Both the position numbers and the translations under genes were made by a program. The notes under the pieces were generated by a model. The model worked only from the letters and a program-made list of their open reading frames with translations, did no database searches and was not told where the DNA came from. A stretch of DNA of 64,000 nt from Mycobacterium sp. 236(2023) (GTDB taxonomy: Bacteria > Actinomycetota > Actinomycetes > Mycobacteriales > Mycobacteriaceae): the NCBI RefSeq assembly GCF_029623955.1, contig NZ_JARSBP010000001.1, forward strand, positions 124,001-188,000, written 5' to 3'. Shown piece by piece: positions 28,891-36,743 of this stretch (positions within the stretch are counted from its first letter, which is position 1; every line of letters starts with the position of its first letter).

Positions 28891-29450
28891 CGGTGAAGCC
28901 TTTGCTGGAGGGTTGTCCGGGCTCGGTGGTGGTGCCCCCGTGCACCGTCGGGGCTCAGACTCAGGATCTCGCCGATCTGGGGGAAGGTCAATTCCTCCAC
29001 TTCGCGTAGCACCCACACCGCGCGCTGCCGCGGCGGCAGCTCGGCCAGGGCCACCTCCAGCGCGGCCAGGAATTCGGCGTTGGTGGCGGCGGCCAGCGGA
29101 TCAGCCGACGGTGAGGGATCCGCGGGTTCGAGTAGCCGATCGTCGAGCGGCTCGGCGCGCTTGACCCGGTGGGAGTCGACGACCTTGCGCGCGCAGATGG
29201 CGAAAAGCCAAGTCTTGACGCTGGATTCGGCTCGAAAGCGGTCGATCTGGCGCCACGCGGCGACGAAAGTTTCCTGCACGATGTCCTGAACCGCAGCATC
29301 GTCACGGGTCATGCGGCGTGCGTAGCGGTAGAGGCTGGGGCCGTGGCGTTTGACGAGCACCTCGTAGGCCGCGGTGTCTCCCGCCCGCGCCGCGGCAGCC
29401 AGTTGTGCGTCGTCGGGCCCGTCGGCGGCGCGCGACTCGTCAGCCAACAC
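28881..29450 (-). CDS. ECF-type RNA polymerase sigma factor
   Basis: A 189-aa ECF sigma factor with only regions 2 and 4. Region 2 is YEVLVKRHGPSLYRYARRM through VQDIVQETFVAAWRQIDRF. Region 4 is LPPRQRAVWVLREVEELTFP followed by the recognition helix LSPDGARGHHHRARTTL. The start is GTG 29450 with AAAGGA upstream. The downstream gene is Asp23-like, not a recognisable anti-sigma factor. With the nearby stress protein and Asp23/AmaP operon, a role in envelope or acid/alkaline stress is likely, though no GGAAC-type -35 was found in front of the neighbouring genes. Confidence 0.9.
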   Translation of the reverse strand: MLADESRAADGPDDAQLAAAARAGDTAAYEVLVKRHGPSLYRYARRMTRDDAAVQDIVQETFVAAWRQIDRFRAESSVKTWLFAICARKVVDSHRVKRAEPLDDRLLEPADPSPSADPLAAATNAEFLAALEVALAELPPRQRAVWVLREVEELTFPQIGEILSLSPDGARGHHHRARTTLQQRLHRWR

Positions 29451-29500
29451 TCGGTAGGTCCTTTATGCGGGGCGGTACAGATCCGACGCTAGGCGAGTGT

Positions 29501-29953
29501 TCAGTCCGACGTCTCGACAACGAGGACTTCGGTGCCCGCCCGCTGGCGGACCAGCTTCGGCACCGATCCGATGAGTCGTCCGACCATCGAGTTCAGCCCT
29601 ACGTTGCCGACGACCAGCAGATCTGCCGCGACGGCGTCGGCCAGCCGGACCAGGGCGTCTGCAGGCGCACCTTCGACGGCGCGCACCTCGACGTCACGCG
29701 CGCCGGCCTTCTTCGCACGTGCGGAGGCGTCATCCAGCAGGTCGAACACCGGGGCGTTGCCTTCGGTTCGGTAGCCCTCGTTGCGGGGCTGGTCGGGGTC
29801 GGGGCCGACACCGTCGGGGCCGTTGGCGGGGTAAGCCGACGCGATGATCAGTTTTCCCCCGGCTTCGGCGGCCAGTTCGGCGGCCCGGTCGACCGCGCGC
29901 AGTGATGTCTCTGAGCCGTCGGTGCCGACGACGATGACGCGGTGTTCTGACAC
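29501..29953 (-). CDS. Universal stress protein (UspA family)
   Basis: A 150-aa single-domain universal stress protein. The N-terminal strand IVVGTDGSETSLRAV and the ATP-binding loop GNVGLNSMVGRLIGSVP (G-2x-G-9x-G-S form) indicate an ATP-binding member. The start is GTG 29953, chosen because GGAGAGG precedes it by eight nt; an in-frame extension to 29983 lacks support. It is divergent from the Asp23 operon, and the sigma factor gene follows 50 nt downstream. A TAGAGT -10-like box on the minus strand (29992-29997) overlaps an inverted repeat. Confidence 0.9.
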   Translation of the reverse strand: MSEHRVIVVGTDGSETSLRAVDRAAELAAEAGGKLIIASAYPANGPDGVGPDPDQPRNEGYRTEGNAPVFDLLDDASARAKKAGARDVEVRAVEGAPADALVRLADAVAADLLVVGNVGLNSMVGRLIGSVPKLVRQRAGTEVLVVETSD

Positions 29954-29986
29954 GATGCGCCCCTCTCCACTTTGAGTGAACACTTG

Positions 29987-30006
29987 TTCTTACTCTACAG
30001 TAAGAA
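29987..30006. promoter_or_regulatory. Perfect 8-bp inverted repeat, candidate operator
   Basis: TTCTTACT and AGTAAGAA flank a 4-nt centre. The repeat covers the probable -10 box of the universal stress gene and lies 89 nt before the Asp23 operon start. Just beside it, 29978-29989 reads GAAC-N4-GTTC, which resembles a LexA box core but lacks the usual outer C and G. A TetR-like or other dimeric repressor is plausible. Confidence 0.5.
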
Positions 30007-30011
30007 ATTGG

Positions 30012-30027
30012 CGTGAGCGAGGTCACA
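30012..30027. promoter_or_regulatory. CRP-like site between usp and the Asp23 operon
   Basis: CGTGA-GCGAGG-TCACA matches nine of the ten conserved bases of the CRP consensus TGTGA-N6-TCACA. Its centre is about 35 nt upstream of the likely usp start point, close to an activating position, and about 76 nt before the first asp23 codon. Confidence 0.55.
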
Positions 30028-30095
30028 GCGTTGTCGCATTCGGTTTCGCCGGCCGTCGTCGACCAACCAATGTGACCAAGGAGAGAGGAACAGAG

Positions 30096-30560
30096 ATGAC
30101 CAGTACTCAGACCGCAGGATCCGCAGCAGCGTCGGCGGTGGCCACGCAGCCCGGTCCCCTCGCCACCACCCACGGCAAGACGACTATCGCCGACACGGTC
30201 GTGTCCAAGATCGCCGGTCTGGCGGCACGTGAGGTCAACGGCGTTCACGCGCTCGGAGGCAGTGCCAGCCGCGCGGTGGGCGCTCTTCGCGAGCGGATTC
30301 CGGGAGCGACGGTCAACCACGCCCAGGGCGTGTCGGTCGAGGTGGGTGAGAAGCAGGCTGCCGTCGACATCGACATCGTCGCCGAGTACGGCGTATCGAT
30401 CTCGGACCTGGCTTCAGGCATCCGCCGCAACGTGATCACCGCGATCGAGCGGATGACCGGGCTCGAGGTCGTCGAAGTGGACATCACCGTGCACGACGTC
30501 TACGTCGCCGACGAGGAATCCGAGCAGCCGGCCGACGGCCGCCTGGCCCGGGTGGAGTAG
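30096..30560 (+). CDS. Asp23/Gls24 family envelope stress protein
   Basis: A 154-aa protein with a low-complexity Ala/Thr N-terminus and a clear Asp23 domain from about residue 30: TTIADTVVSKIAGLAAREVN, GVSVEVGEKQAAVDIDIVAE, and VVEVDITVHDVYVADEE. Asp23 proteins lie under the membrane, usually tethered by the membrane protein AmaP, and are induced by alkaline or cell-wall stress in other bacteria. The ATG at 30096 has AAGGAGAGAGGA upstream. It opens a seven-gene operon in which every junction overlaps or is within 3 nt. Confidence 0.9.
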   Translation: MTSTQTAGSAAASAVATQPGPLATTHGKTTIADTVVSKIAGLAAREVNGVHALGGSASRAVGALRERIPGATVNHAQGVSVEVGEKQAAVDIDIVAEYGVSISDLASGIRRNVITAIERMTGLEVVEVDITVHDVYVADEESEQPADGRLARVE

Positions 30561-30856
30561 TGGAGGGCGTCGACGAGGCGGACGCCATCGAAGCCATCGT
30601 GCGGGCAGTGCCGGGCGTGGCGGATCTGCACGCAGGTATGTACGGCGAAGTCGGCACCTACCTGCCCGGTCGGCGGGTTGCCGGCATTCGGGTCGGCGAC
30701 GGTGCGATCGAAGTCCACATCACCGCGCGCGCCGATCGCCCCGTGCGTGAGACAGCGGCTGCGGTCCGTTCCGCCATCGCTGCTCAATGGCCCGAAAGGT
30801 CCATCGACGTGACAGTCGAGGGTGTTGTTCTGCCGCCACTCGGTGACGAGGAATGA
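30560..30856 (+). CDS. Small Asp23-related protein
   Basis: A 98-aa protein starting at GTG 30560, which overlaps the previous stop by one base (TAGTG). It contains IEVHITARADRPVRETAAAV and IDVTVEGVVLP, the strand-helix-strand core of Asp23 domains without the N-terminal segment. It may join mixed Asp23 oligomers with its neighbours. Weak similarity makes the family placement tentative. Confidence 0.7.
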   Translation: MEGVDEADAIEAIVRAVPGVADLHAGMYGEVGTYLPGRRVAGIRVGDGAIEVHITARADRPVRETAAAVRSAIAAQWPERSIDVTVEGVVLPPLGDEE

Positions 30857-31134
30857 TGCCGACGCAAGCACGCGGGCAATCTCTGCGCAGCGCAAGGCGA
30901 TCGGCGATCCGCCGGCATCACCCCGATGCCGGCGGGTCGGCCGATGCGCTCACGGCGGCGCTCGCTGCCGCCGGTCGCGACGCCGCGTCGCCGACGGTGG
31001 CCATCGCGACGTGGCATGGGCGCATCGGCCGGTTCCGTGCGGTCCTGGTGGGCCGCCTTCGCCGCAGGCGACTGATCACGCTGGCCGACAACAGAATTCG
31101 ACATGACGATATCGACAGTGGAGGAAGATCATGA
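30853..31134 (+). CDS. Mini J-domain-like HPD protein in the Asp23 operon
   Basis: A 93-aa very basic protein. Residues 14-35 read ARRSAIRRHHPDAGG followed by an Ala/Leu helix, resembling helix II, the HPD loop and helix III of a J domain (the part of DnaJ that stimulates Hsp70). Helix I is missing or strongly reduced, and the C-terminal half is basic and uncharacterised (FRAVLVGRLRRRRLITLAD). Both ends overlap neighbours as ATGA, which strongly supports expression. Whether it contacts DnaK is unknown; the HPD-GG match could be fortuitous. Confidence 0.6.
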   Translation: MMPTQARGQSLRSARRSAIRRHHPDAGGSADALTAALAAAGRDAASPTVAIATWHGRIGRFRAVLVGRLRRRRLITLADNRIRHDDIDSGGRS

Positions 31135-31310
31135 CGACCGCAACCGCCGGCCTGCTGGCCGGACTACTCCTGGGGGTGGCCGCCGCAGCAGGCGGATTCA
31201 CCGGATTCCTGCTGGCGCTCGTGCTGGGCGCCATCGGTTTCATCGTCGGGGGCCACCGCGACGGCGAGTTCGACGCGATGAGCATCCTGCGGGGCCGGGG
31301 CCGTGGCTGA
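31131..31310 (+). CDS. DUF2273-like small membrane protein, 59 aa
   Basis: ATG 31131 (GGAGGAAGATC upstream) opens a 59-codon frame to TGA at 31310. It encodes two short hydrophobic segments (LLAGLLLGVAAAAGGFTGF and LLALVLGAIGFIVGG) in a hairpin, followed by a basic tail. Small two-helix proteins of this type (DUF2273) are regular members of Asp23/AmaP operons. It overlaps the gene before it by 4 nt and the gene after it by 8 nt. It is too short for many gene finders but fits the operon exactly. Confidence 0.75.
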   Translation: MTTATAGLLAGLLLGVAAAAGGFTGFLLALVLGAIGFIVGGHRDGEFDAMSILRGRGRG

Positions 31311-31677
31311 GCAGGCTCTGGCCGACGACCCAGCGACCCGCGGTCGCCTGACGATCCGCGAAAAGGCCGTGGAGCGAGTCGCTTTCGCCGCGGCACTGGA
31401 GGTCGACGGTGTCGTTCGGGAAAGCCACGGCATCGGCAAGTTGGCAGGCCGTGAACTGCCCAGGTCGGACATCGTGATGTCAGGCGATCATGTGCGGGCG
31501 AGCGTGGACATCGCGGTGCTCTGGGGCTCGTCGCTGTCGGAGACCGCTTCCGAGGTGCGCCGGCGGGTCGGCCACGGACTGGCCGATCTCAGCGGCCTGA
31601 TTGTCGACGCGGTCGATGTGCGCGTCCGCTCGGTGGTTGCTCCCGACGCCGGACACCGGATGCGGGAGCTGCAATGA
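31303..31677 (+). CDS. Asp23/Gls24 family protein
   Basis: A 124-aa protein with a full Asp23-like core: LTIREKAVERVAFAAALEVD, then VRASVDIAVLWGSSLSETAS, and VDAVDVRVRSVV. The start is GTG 31303, overlapping the end of the small membrane gene by eight nt. It is the third Asp23-type gene of this operon, so hetero-oligomers are likely. Its stop overlaps the next gene as ATGA. Confidence 0.85.
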   Translation: MAEQALADDPATRGRLTIREKAVERVAFAAALEVDGVVRESHGIGKLAGRELPRSDIVMSGDHVRASVDIAVLWGSSLSETASEVRRRVGHGLADLSGLIVDAVDVRVRSVVAPDAGHRMRELQ

Positions 31678-32237
31678 CCATGCAGAGCGATGCCGTGCGG
31701 ACGTCCAGGGTCAGGACGGCTCCTCGTCCGGCGGCGACGGCGGGCGCAAGTTACGTCGGAGCCGCGCTGGCGGTCGTCGTGACCGGACTGGGCGCGTTGG
31801 GAATTCGGGAGGCGCTGATCGCCACCGGTTGGGTTTCAGGGGGGACCTGGGTCGCGGATGCGGTGGCCGCGGTGGACGGTGCCGCGCCGCCGACGTGGTT
31901 GCCGGTGGCGGCGATCGGTGCAGCCCTGCTCGGCGTCGCCCTCATCGTGGTCGCGGTCAAACCGCGGCGGAAACATGCGGTGCCCGCACAGTCGGGGACC
32001 GCGGTCTACGTCGACCTCAGTGGTGTCGCGAGGGTGGCCAGCGCGGCGGCCGAAGCCGTCCCCGGCGTCGTCTCGGCCCGCACGACCGCATCGAAGCGCA
32101 CGCTCACGGTTCGGTGCGAGGTGACCGGAAAAAGCGACGCCGAACTCAAGGACGCGATCGCCCGCGCAGCAACTGAAGAGCTTGCCGGGCTCGCGCGGTC
32201 GCCGCGCGTCAAAGTGCTTCTCTCCGAGAGGAACTGA
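31674..32237 (+). CDS. DUF6286/AmaP-like membrane protein
   Basis: A 187-aa protein with two transmembrane helices (about residues 25-48 and 75-95) and a C-terminal cytoplasmic domain. That domain contains YVDLSGVARVASAAAEAVPG and RTLTVRCEVTGKSDAELK, itself like an Asp23 core. Proteins of this type (DUF6286 in actinobacteria) accompany Asp23 genes and resemble the tether AmaP. The ATG at 31674 overlaps the previous stop. Confidence 0.75.
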   Translation: MTMQSDAVRTSRVRTAPRPAATAGASYVGAALAVVVTGLGALGIREALIATGWVSGGTWVADAVAAVDGAAPPTWLPVAAIGAALLGVALIVVAVKPRRKHAVPAQSGTAVYVDLSGVARVASAAAEAVPGVVSARTTASKRTLTVRCEVTGKSDAELKDAIARAATEELAGLARSPRVKVLLSERN

Positions 32238-32239
32238 TC

Positions 32240-32803
32240 ATGAAACCTGCAGCTGTGGCCGTAGATCGCGCGGCCGTCTTCGCGGTGGGCGCGTTGCTCA
32301 CCGGCGGCGGCGCCTCGGCGCTGTTGTGGTCGCGCGGTCAGATCGGCGGCGGTCGGCCGCTGGAGCTGGCCGCGCCGCTGAGCGCTGTGGATTCGTCGTG
32401 GTGGGCGTGGGCCTGCGGCGGTCTCGGGGTGGTGCTGGTGTTCGTCGGCCTGTGGTGGCTGGCCCAGCATCGCCGTAACCCGCGTGTGCGCGATGTACGC
32501 CTGGAAGACCGGTCTCCAGTGGAGGGATCGTTGAGCGCGGATGCCGGATCTGTCGCATCCGCTGCCGCCGACATCCTTGCGCGCGATCCCGCGGTGTTGA
32601 AAGCCAGCGCACGCGCCACCGTCGAACACCGGGTCCCGACCATCACGCTGGTTGCTGTCGTCGGGACGCGGCATGCGCTGTCGCCCGCTATTCGCGCCGC
32701 TGACGAAGCCGCGACGACTGCGGCGCGCATGCTGGATGACGGGGTCGCCGTGCGCACCCGCATCCGAGTCGACGCGCGGGCACGCCGACTGCCCGTGGCC
32801 TGA
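32240..32803 (+). CDS. AmaP-like alkaline shock response membrane anchor
   Basis: A 187-aa protein with an N-terminal two-helix hairpin (about residues 10-32 and 50-75, the second rich in Trp) and a soluble C-terminal domain with TITLVAVVGTRHALSPAI and AVRTRIRVDARARRL. It closely parallels the preceding protein in layout and probably arose by duplication. The expected role is to hold Asp23 proteins at the membrane. It starts 2 nt after the previous stop and ends the operon, facing the diguanylate cyclase gene 18 nt away. Confidence 0.72.
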   Translation: MKPAAVAVDRAAVFAVGALLTGGGASALLWSRGQIGGGRPLELAAPLSAVDSSWWAWACGGLGVVLVFVGLWWLAQHRRNPRVRDVRLEDRSPVEGSLSADAGSVASAAADILARDPAVLKASARATVEHRVPTITLVAVVGTRHALSPAIRAADEAATTAARMLDDGVAVRTRIRVDARARRLPVA

Positions 32804-32821
32804 CCAACCGGGTATCGCGAC

Positions 32822-33886
32822 TCAGCCGAAATGAACGCGGTTGCCACCGTCGCGCTTGGCGACGTACATCGCCGCGTCGGCGGCCGCAATCAGCTCGTCG
32901 ACAAGGGCCTCCGTCAATCCCGCACGCAGGTACTCGAGGCTGACGCTGCAGGTGCCGACGCTGGCGGTGACATCGTGTGGCAGCTCGGCGATGGCACGGC
33001 AGAGCTGAGCACCGACGGACTCGGCGCCGCCCCGCGTTGCGGTGACGGCGACGAGGAACTCCTCGCCGCCCGCGCGACAGATCGGCGCATTGCGCGGGCT
33101 GCGGTGGCGGAGGAGGTCGGCGACGGCGAGAAGGGTGCGGTCGCCGGCGGCATGCCCGAGGTTGTCGTTGACAAGTTTGAACGCGTCGAGGTCGACCATC
33201 ACCAGGCCGAGATGCGTTGCCGATTCGCTGGTCTCGGCGAGCTGACGAGAGACCGCATCGGCGAAACCTCGTCGATTGAGCAGCCCGGTCAACGGGTCGA
33301 CGTCTGACTGCATGGCATACGTACCCATGGCTTTGGTGATGCTGCGGATGGCGAGCGGGACCGTGAGATTGAGAAACCATGCGAGCCAGAACGCCGCGAC
33401 GGCGGTGGCTGCGTTGGTGTCGGCGCCCAGCCGCCACGTGGCCGAAGTGGTGATGCCGATGGCGACCACGAAGTTGAACAGCAGAAGCCTGTTGTTGTGA
33501 AAGAACGCGACGTAGCCGCCGGTGACCGCGGTCGCGGTACAGGCGAGCACCGCGACGGCGGTGTTCGGTTGCGTAATGCTCCAGATCGCGATGAACAGGG
33601 TGCCGCTGACGAGCGCGAGTTCGGACTGTCGGCGGGTGGGCCATCGCGTCAGCCAGAACGCGGTCACACCAAGCGTGAAGAGAGCGCCGGCCACGCCGAC
33701 GGCGAGCAGCTGTACGGTCGGCCAGCCCAGCCCGGCCAGGAACGTCAGCGCGACGAGTGCGGCAGACGAGGAGACGACCGCCATCACGGTCTGGGTGGCC
33801 CGCAGCATCCCTCGTTGCCGCAGGAACGCGGTGATCCACTCGAAGTGGTCGGGTTCGTCCCACCATCGTCGGAACCTCGAGCTCAC
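32822..33886 (-). CDS. Membrane diguanylate cyclase (GGDEF)
   Basis: A 354-aa protein with about six transmembrane helices (residues 30-200) and a C-terminal GGDEF domain that makes cyclic di-GMP. The domain begins DVDPLTGLLNRRGF, has the metal-binding VMVDLDAFKLVNDNLGH and the active motif AGGEEF. No RxxD inhibitory site precedes the motif (RNAP stands there). No sensor domain other than the membrane helices is seen. The start is GTG 33886 (VSSRFRRWWDEP); a much longer frame runs upstream but is non-coding in character. It is divergent from nirB. Confidence 0.87.
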   Translation of the reverse strand: MSSRFRRWWDEPDHFEWITAFLRQRGMLRATQTVMAVVSSSAALVALTFLAGLGWPTVQLLAVGVAGALFTLGVTAFWLTRWPTRRQSELALVSGTLFIAIWSITQPNTAVAVLACTATAVTGGYVAFFHNNRLLLFNFVVAIGITTSATWRLGADTNAATAVAAFWLAWFLNLTVPLAIRSITKAMGTYAMQSDVDPLTGLLNRRGFADAVSRQLAETSESATHLGLVMVDLDAFKLVNDNLGHAAGDRTLLAVADLLRHRSPRNAPICRAGGEEFLVAVTATRGGAESVGAQLCRAIAELPHDVTASVGTCSVSLEYLRAGLTEALVDELIAAADAAMYVAKRDGGNRVHFG

Positions 33887-34169
33887 GCGACATACCCCCA
33901 CACCCTGTCGCGGCCGACTGACAGCGACTCCAAGAATTGTCCGAACCCGAATGAAAGCCGAAGGTCGGCGCGGCCCCCGCCGCTCGGATCGTGGTGTCCG
34001 TGTGCTCGAACTGGTAGACGGTATCTCGCCGGGCGCCCCGCGTGTAGCAAGTCGAGGTCGCCGTCCGCGAATCGACTCACAGAAGGCGACCTGCTCCGGT
34101 GAGCACACCGTGACTACGCCTTCACACGAGGCGACATCAAGGCAATATGCGCTCCCTAGCGTGAGCGAC
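33887..34169. promoter_or_regulatory. Intergenic region between diguanylate cyclase and nirB
   Basis: These 283 bp hold the promoters for the cyclase (minus) and nirBD (plus). A CAATAT element near 34143 lies close to the GTG/ATG pair at 34161/34170 and could serve a leaderless or short-leader nirB mRNA. No clear GlnR-type box was recognised. A stretch around 34008-34085 superficially recalls a tRNA but fails on inspection. Confidence 0.4.
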
Positions 34170-36737
34170 ATGGCGTCACACAAGCACGTCGTGGTCGTCG
34201 GCCACGGCATGGTCGGTCACCGGTTCATCGAGGCACTGCGGTCCCGCGACACCGACGGCACCTGGCGGGTCACCGTCCTCGCCGAGGAACTGGACCCCGC
34301 GTACGACCGTGTCGGGCTGACCGGTTACACCGAGCACTGGGATCGGACGAAGCTGGCGTTGCCCGGCAACAACTACCCCGGTGACGACCTGGTCGACGTG
34401 AAGCTCGGGCACCGGGTCGTGGCGCTCGATACCGCGGCGAAATCGGTGACCACCGACGACGGCACCCGGATCGACTACGACGCGCTGGTGTTGGCAACGG
34501 GTTCCTATGCTTTCGTGCCGCCCGTGCCCGGACGTGATCTGCCGGCCTGTCACGTCTACCGGACGCTCGACGATCTCGACGCGATCCGTGCTGCCGCCGA
34601 ACGGACACGCGAGCGCGGGGGCGCACCCGTGGGTGTCGTCATCGGTGGTGGACTCCTGGGTCTGGAGGCCGCGAACGCGCTGCGCGGCTTCGGGCTCACC
34701 GCACACGTGGTCGAGCGGTCGCCCCACCTGATGGCTCAACAGCTCGACGAGGCCGGTGGCACGCTGCTGAGCCGGATGATCGGCGCGCTGGGTATCGCCG
34801 TGCACACCAACGTCGGCACCGACTCGATCAAGCCTGCCCAGCGCAACAAGCCGCTGAAGCGGTCGGCCGACGACGATTCGATGCGCGTGATGCTGAGCGA
34901 CGGCACCTACATCGACGCGGGCGTCGTCGTGTTCGCCGCGGGCGTGCGTCCGCGTGACGAGTTGGCCCGCGAGGCCGGGCTCGAGGTCGCCGAGCGTGGC
35001 GGTGTGCTCACCGATCTGTCCTGTGTCACCAGCGATTCCAGCGTCTATGCGATCGGCGAGGTGGCTGCCATCGAGGGCCGCTGCTACGGCCTGGTCGGCC
35101 CCGGATACACCAGCGCAGAAGTCGTTGCCGATCGCCTCCTCGGAGGCGCGGCGGAATTCCCCGAGGCCGACATGTCGACCAAGCTGAAACTGCTCGGCGT
35201 CGACGTGGCCAGCTTCGGTGACGCGATGGGGAGCACGCCCAACTGTCTCGAGGTGGCCGTCAACGACGCGGTCAGCCAGACGTATGCCAAGCTGGTTCTT
35301 TCCGACGATGCCAAGACCCTGCTCGGCGGCATTCTGGTCGGCGATGCTTCGTCGTACGGCGTGCTGCGGCCGATGGTCGGAGAAGCGCTGCCGGGTGACC
35401 CGCTGGCTCTCATCGCCCCGGCCGGAAGCGAAGGCGGGGCAAGCGGTTTGGGCGTCGGGGCGCTGCCCGCGGCAGCCCAGATCTGTTCCTGCAACAACGT
35501 CACCAAAGGCGATCTCACCGACGCGATCGCCGGCGGCTGCGCGGACGTGCCCGCCTTGAAAGGATGCACCAAGGCGGGCACGTCGTGCGGTTCCTGCATA
35601 CCGCTGCTCAAGCAGCTGCTCGAGGCGGAGGGCGTCGAGCAGTCGAAGGCGTTGTGCGAGCACTTCTCTCACTCGCGCGCTGAGTTGTTCGAGATCGTCA
35701 GCGCTGGGCCTTCTGACTCCACCCGCACCTTCACCGGCCTCATCGAGCGCTTCGGTACCGGAAAAGGTTGCGACATCTGCAAACCCGTCGTGGCATCGAT
35801 CCTCGCGTCGACGAGCTCCGATCACATCCTCGACGGCGAGCAGGCCTCGCTGCAGGACTCCAACGACCACTTCCTGGCCAATATCCAGCGCAACGGCAGC
35901 TACTCGGTGGTGCCACGGGTTCCCGGCGGCGACATCACCCCCGAACACCTGATCCTGATCGGCGAGATCGCCAGGGATTTCGGGCTGTACACCAAGATCA
36001 CGGGCGGCCAGCGCATCGACATGTTCGGTGCCCGGGTGGACCAGTTGCCCGAGATCTGGCGCCGGCTCGTCGACGGCGGCATGGAATCCGGTCAGGCGTA
36101 CGGCAAGTCGCTGCGCACGGTGAAGAGCTGCGTCGGCAGTGACTGGTGCCGGTACGGCCAACAGGATTCGGTGCAGATGGCCATCAATCTGGAGTTGCGC
36201 TACCGCGGGCTGCGGTCCCCGCACAAGATCAAGATGGGCGTCTCCGGATGTGCGCGCGAGTGCGCGGAAGCCAGAGGCAAAGACGTCGGTGTCATTGCCA
36301 CGGAGACCGGCTGGAACCTCTACATCGGCGGCAACGGCGGTGCGACACCGCGGCATGCCGAACTGCTGGCCGGTGACCTGGACGACGAGACGCTGGTGCG
36401 CTACATCGACCGCTTCCTGATGTTCTACATTCGCACCGCCGACCGGTTGCAGCGCACGGCGCCGTGGGTCGAGGAGCGCGGACTCGACCATCTGCGTGAG
36501 GTGATCTGTGAGGACTCGCTCGGGCTGGCGGAGGAGTTCGAAGCCGCCGTCGCCCGCCACGTCGACGGGTACGCCTGCGAATGGAGGGGCGTGCTGGAAG
36601 ACCCCGACAAGCTGTCGCGGTTCGTGTCGTTCGTCAATGCCCCCGATGTCCCGGATCCGACGATCAGGTTCACCGAGAACGGCGGCCGCAAGGTGCCTGC
36701 GCCCGTCGCGATCGGTATGCCGAAGGTAGGAAGGTAA
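34170..36737 (+). CDS. nirB: NADH-dependent nitrite reductase large subunit
   Basis: An 855-aa assimilatory nitrite reductase (nitrite to ammonia, NADH as donor). In order: FAD-binding domain (VVVVGHGMVGHRF), NAD-binding domain (VVIGGGLLGLEAANAL), a BFD-type [2Fe-2S] domain with Cys439 and Cys441 (ICSCNNVTKGDL) and GCTKAGTSCGSC, ferredoxin-like half domains, and the sirohaem/[4Fe-4S] ligands Cys654, Cys660, Cys694 and Cys698 (SCVGSDWCRYG and GCARECAEA). The length matches M. tuberculosis NirB. The start may be ATG 34170 or GTG 34161. nirD follows after 6 nt. Sirohaem would come from the chelatase gene nearby. Confidence 0.95.
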   Translation: MASHKHVVVVGHGMVGHRFIEALRSRDTDGTWRVTVLAEELDPAYDRVGLTGYTEHWDRTKLALPGNNYPGDDLVDVKLGHRVVALDTAAKSVTTDDGTRIDYDALVLATGSYAFVPPVPGRDLPACHVYRTLDDLDAIRAAAERTRERGGAPVGVVIGGGLLGLEAANALRGFGLTAHVVERSPHLMAQQLDEAGGTLLSRMIGALGIAVHTNVGTDSIKPAQRNKPLKRSADDDSMRVMLSDGTYIDAGVVVFAAGVRPRDELAREAGLEVAERGGVLTDLSCVTSDSSVYAIGEVAAIEGRCYGLVGPGYTSAEVVADRLLGGAAEFPEADMSTKLKLLGVDVASFGDAMGSTPNCLEVAVNDAVSQTYAKLVLSDDAKTLLGGILVGDASSYGVLRPMVGEALPGDPLALIAPAGSEGGASGLGVGALPAAAQICSCNNVTKGDLTDAIAGGCADVPALKGCTKAGTSCGSCIPLLKQLLEAEGVEQSKALCEHFSHSRAELFEIVSAGPSDSTRTFTGLIERFGTGKGCDICKPVVASILASTSSDHILDGEQASLQDSNDHFLANIQRNGSYSVVPRVPGGDITPEHLILIGEIARDFGLYTKITGGQRIDMFGARVDQLPEIWRRLVDGGMESGQAYGKSLRTVKSCVGSDWCRYGQQDSVQMAINLELRYRGLRSPHKIKMGVSGCARECAEARGKDVGVIATETGWNLYIGGNGGATPRHAELLAGDLDDETLVRYIDRFLMFYIRTADRLQRTAPWVEERGLDHLREVICEDSLGLAEEFEAAVARHVDGYACEWRGVLEDPDKLSRFVSFVNAPDVPDPTIRFTENGGRKVPAPVAIGMPKVGR

Positions 36738-36743
36738 ACCGTC

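Noticed and set aside
29978..29989. LexA box (GAAC-N4-GTTC)
   Set aside because: The outer bases of the mycobacterial consensus (C before and G after) are absent, and no DNA-damage gene is adjacent; kept only as part of the overlapping dyad.
32688..33893. 401-aa minus-strand frame starting with ATG close to the cyclase start
   Set aside because: Its sequence is Arg-rich without domains; the GGDEF protein is read from the neighbouring GTG at 33886 in a different frame.
34008..34085. tRNA-like stretch (CGAACTGGTAGACGG recalls a D-arm)
   Set aside because: No TTCGANTC T-loop, no consistent acceptor stem and no anticodon arm could be built; it is probably chance within the nirB upstream region.
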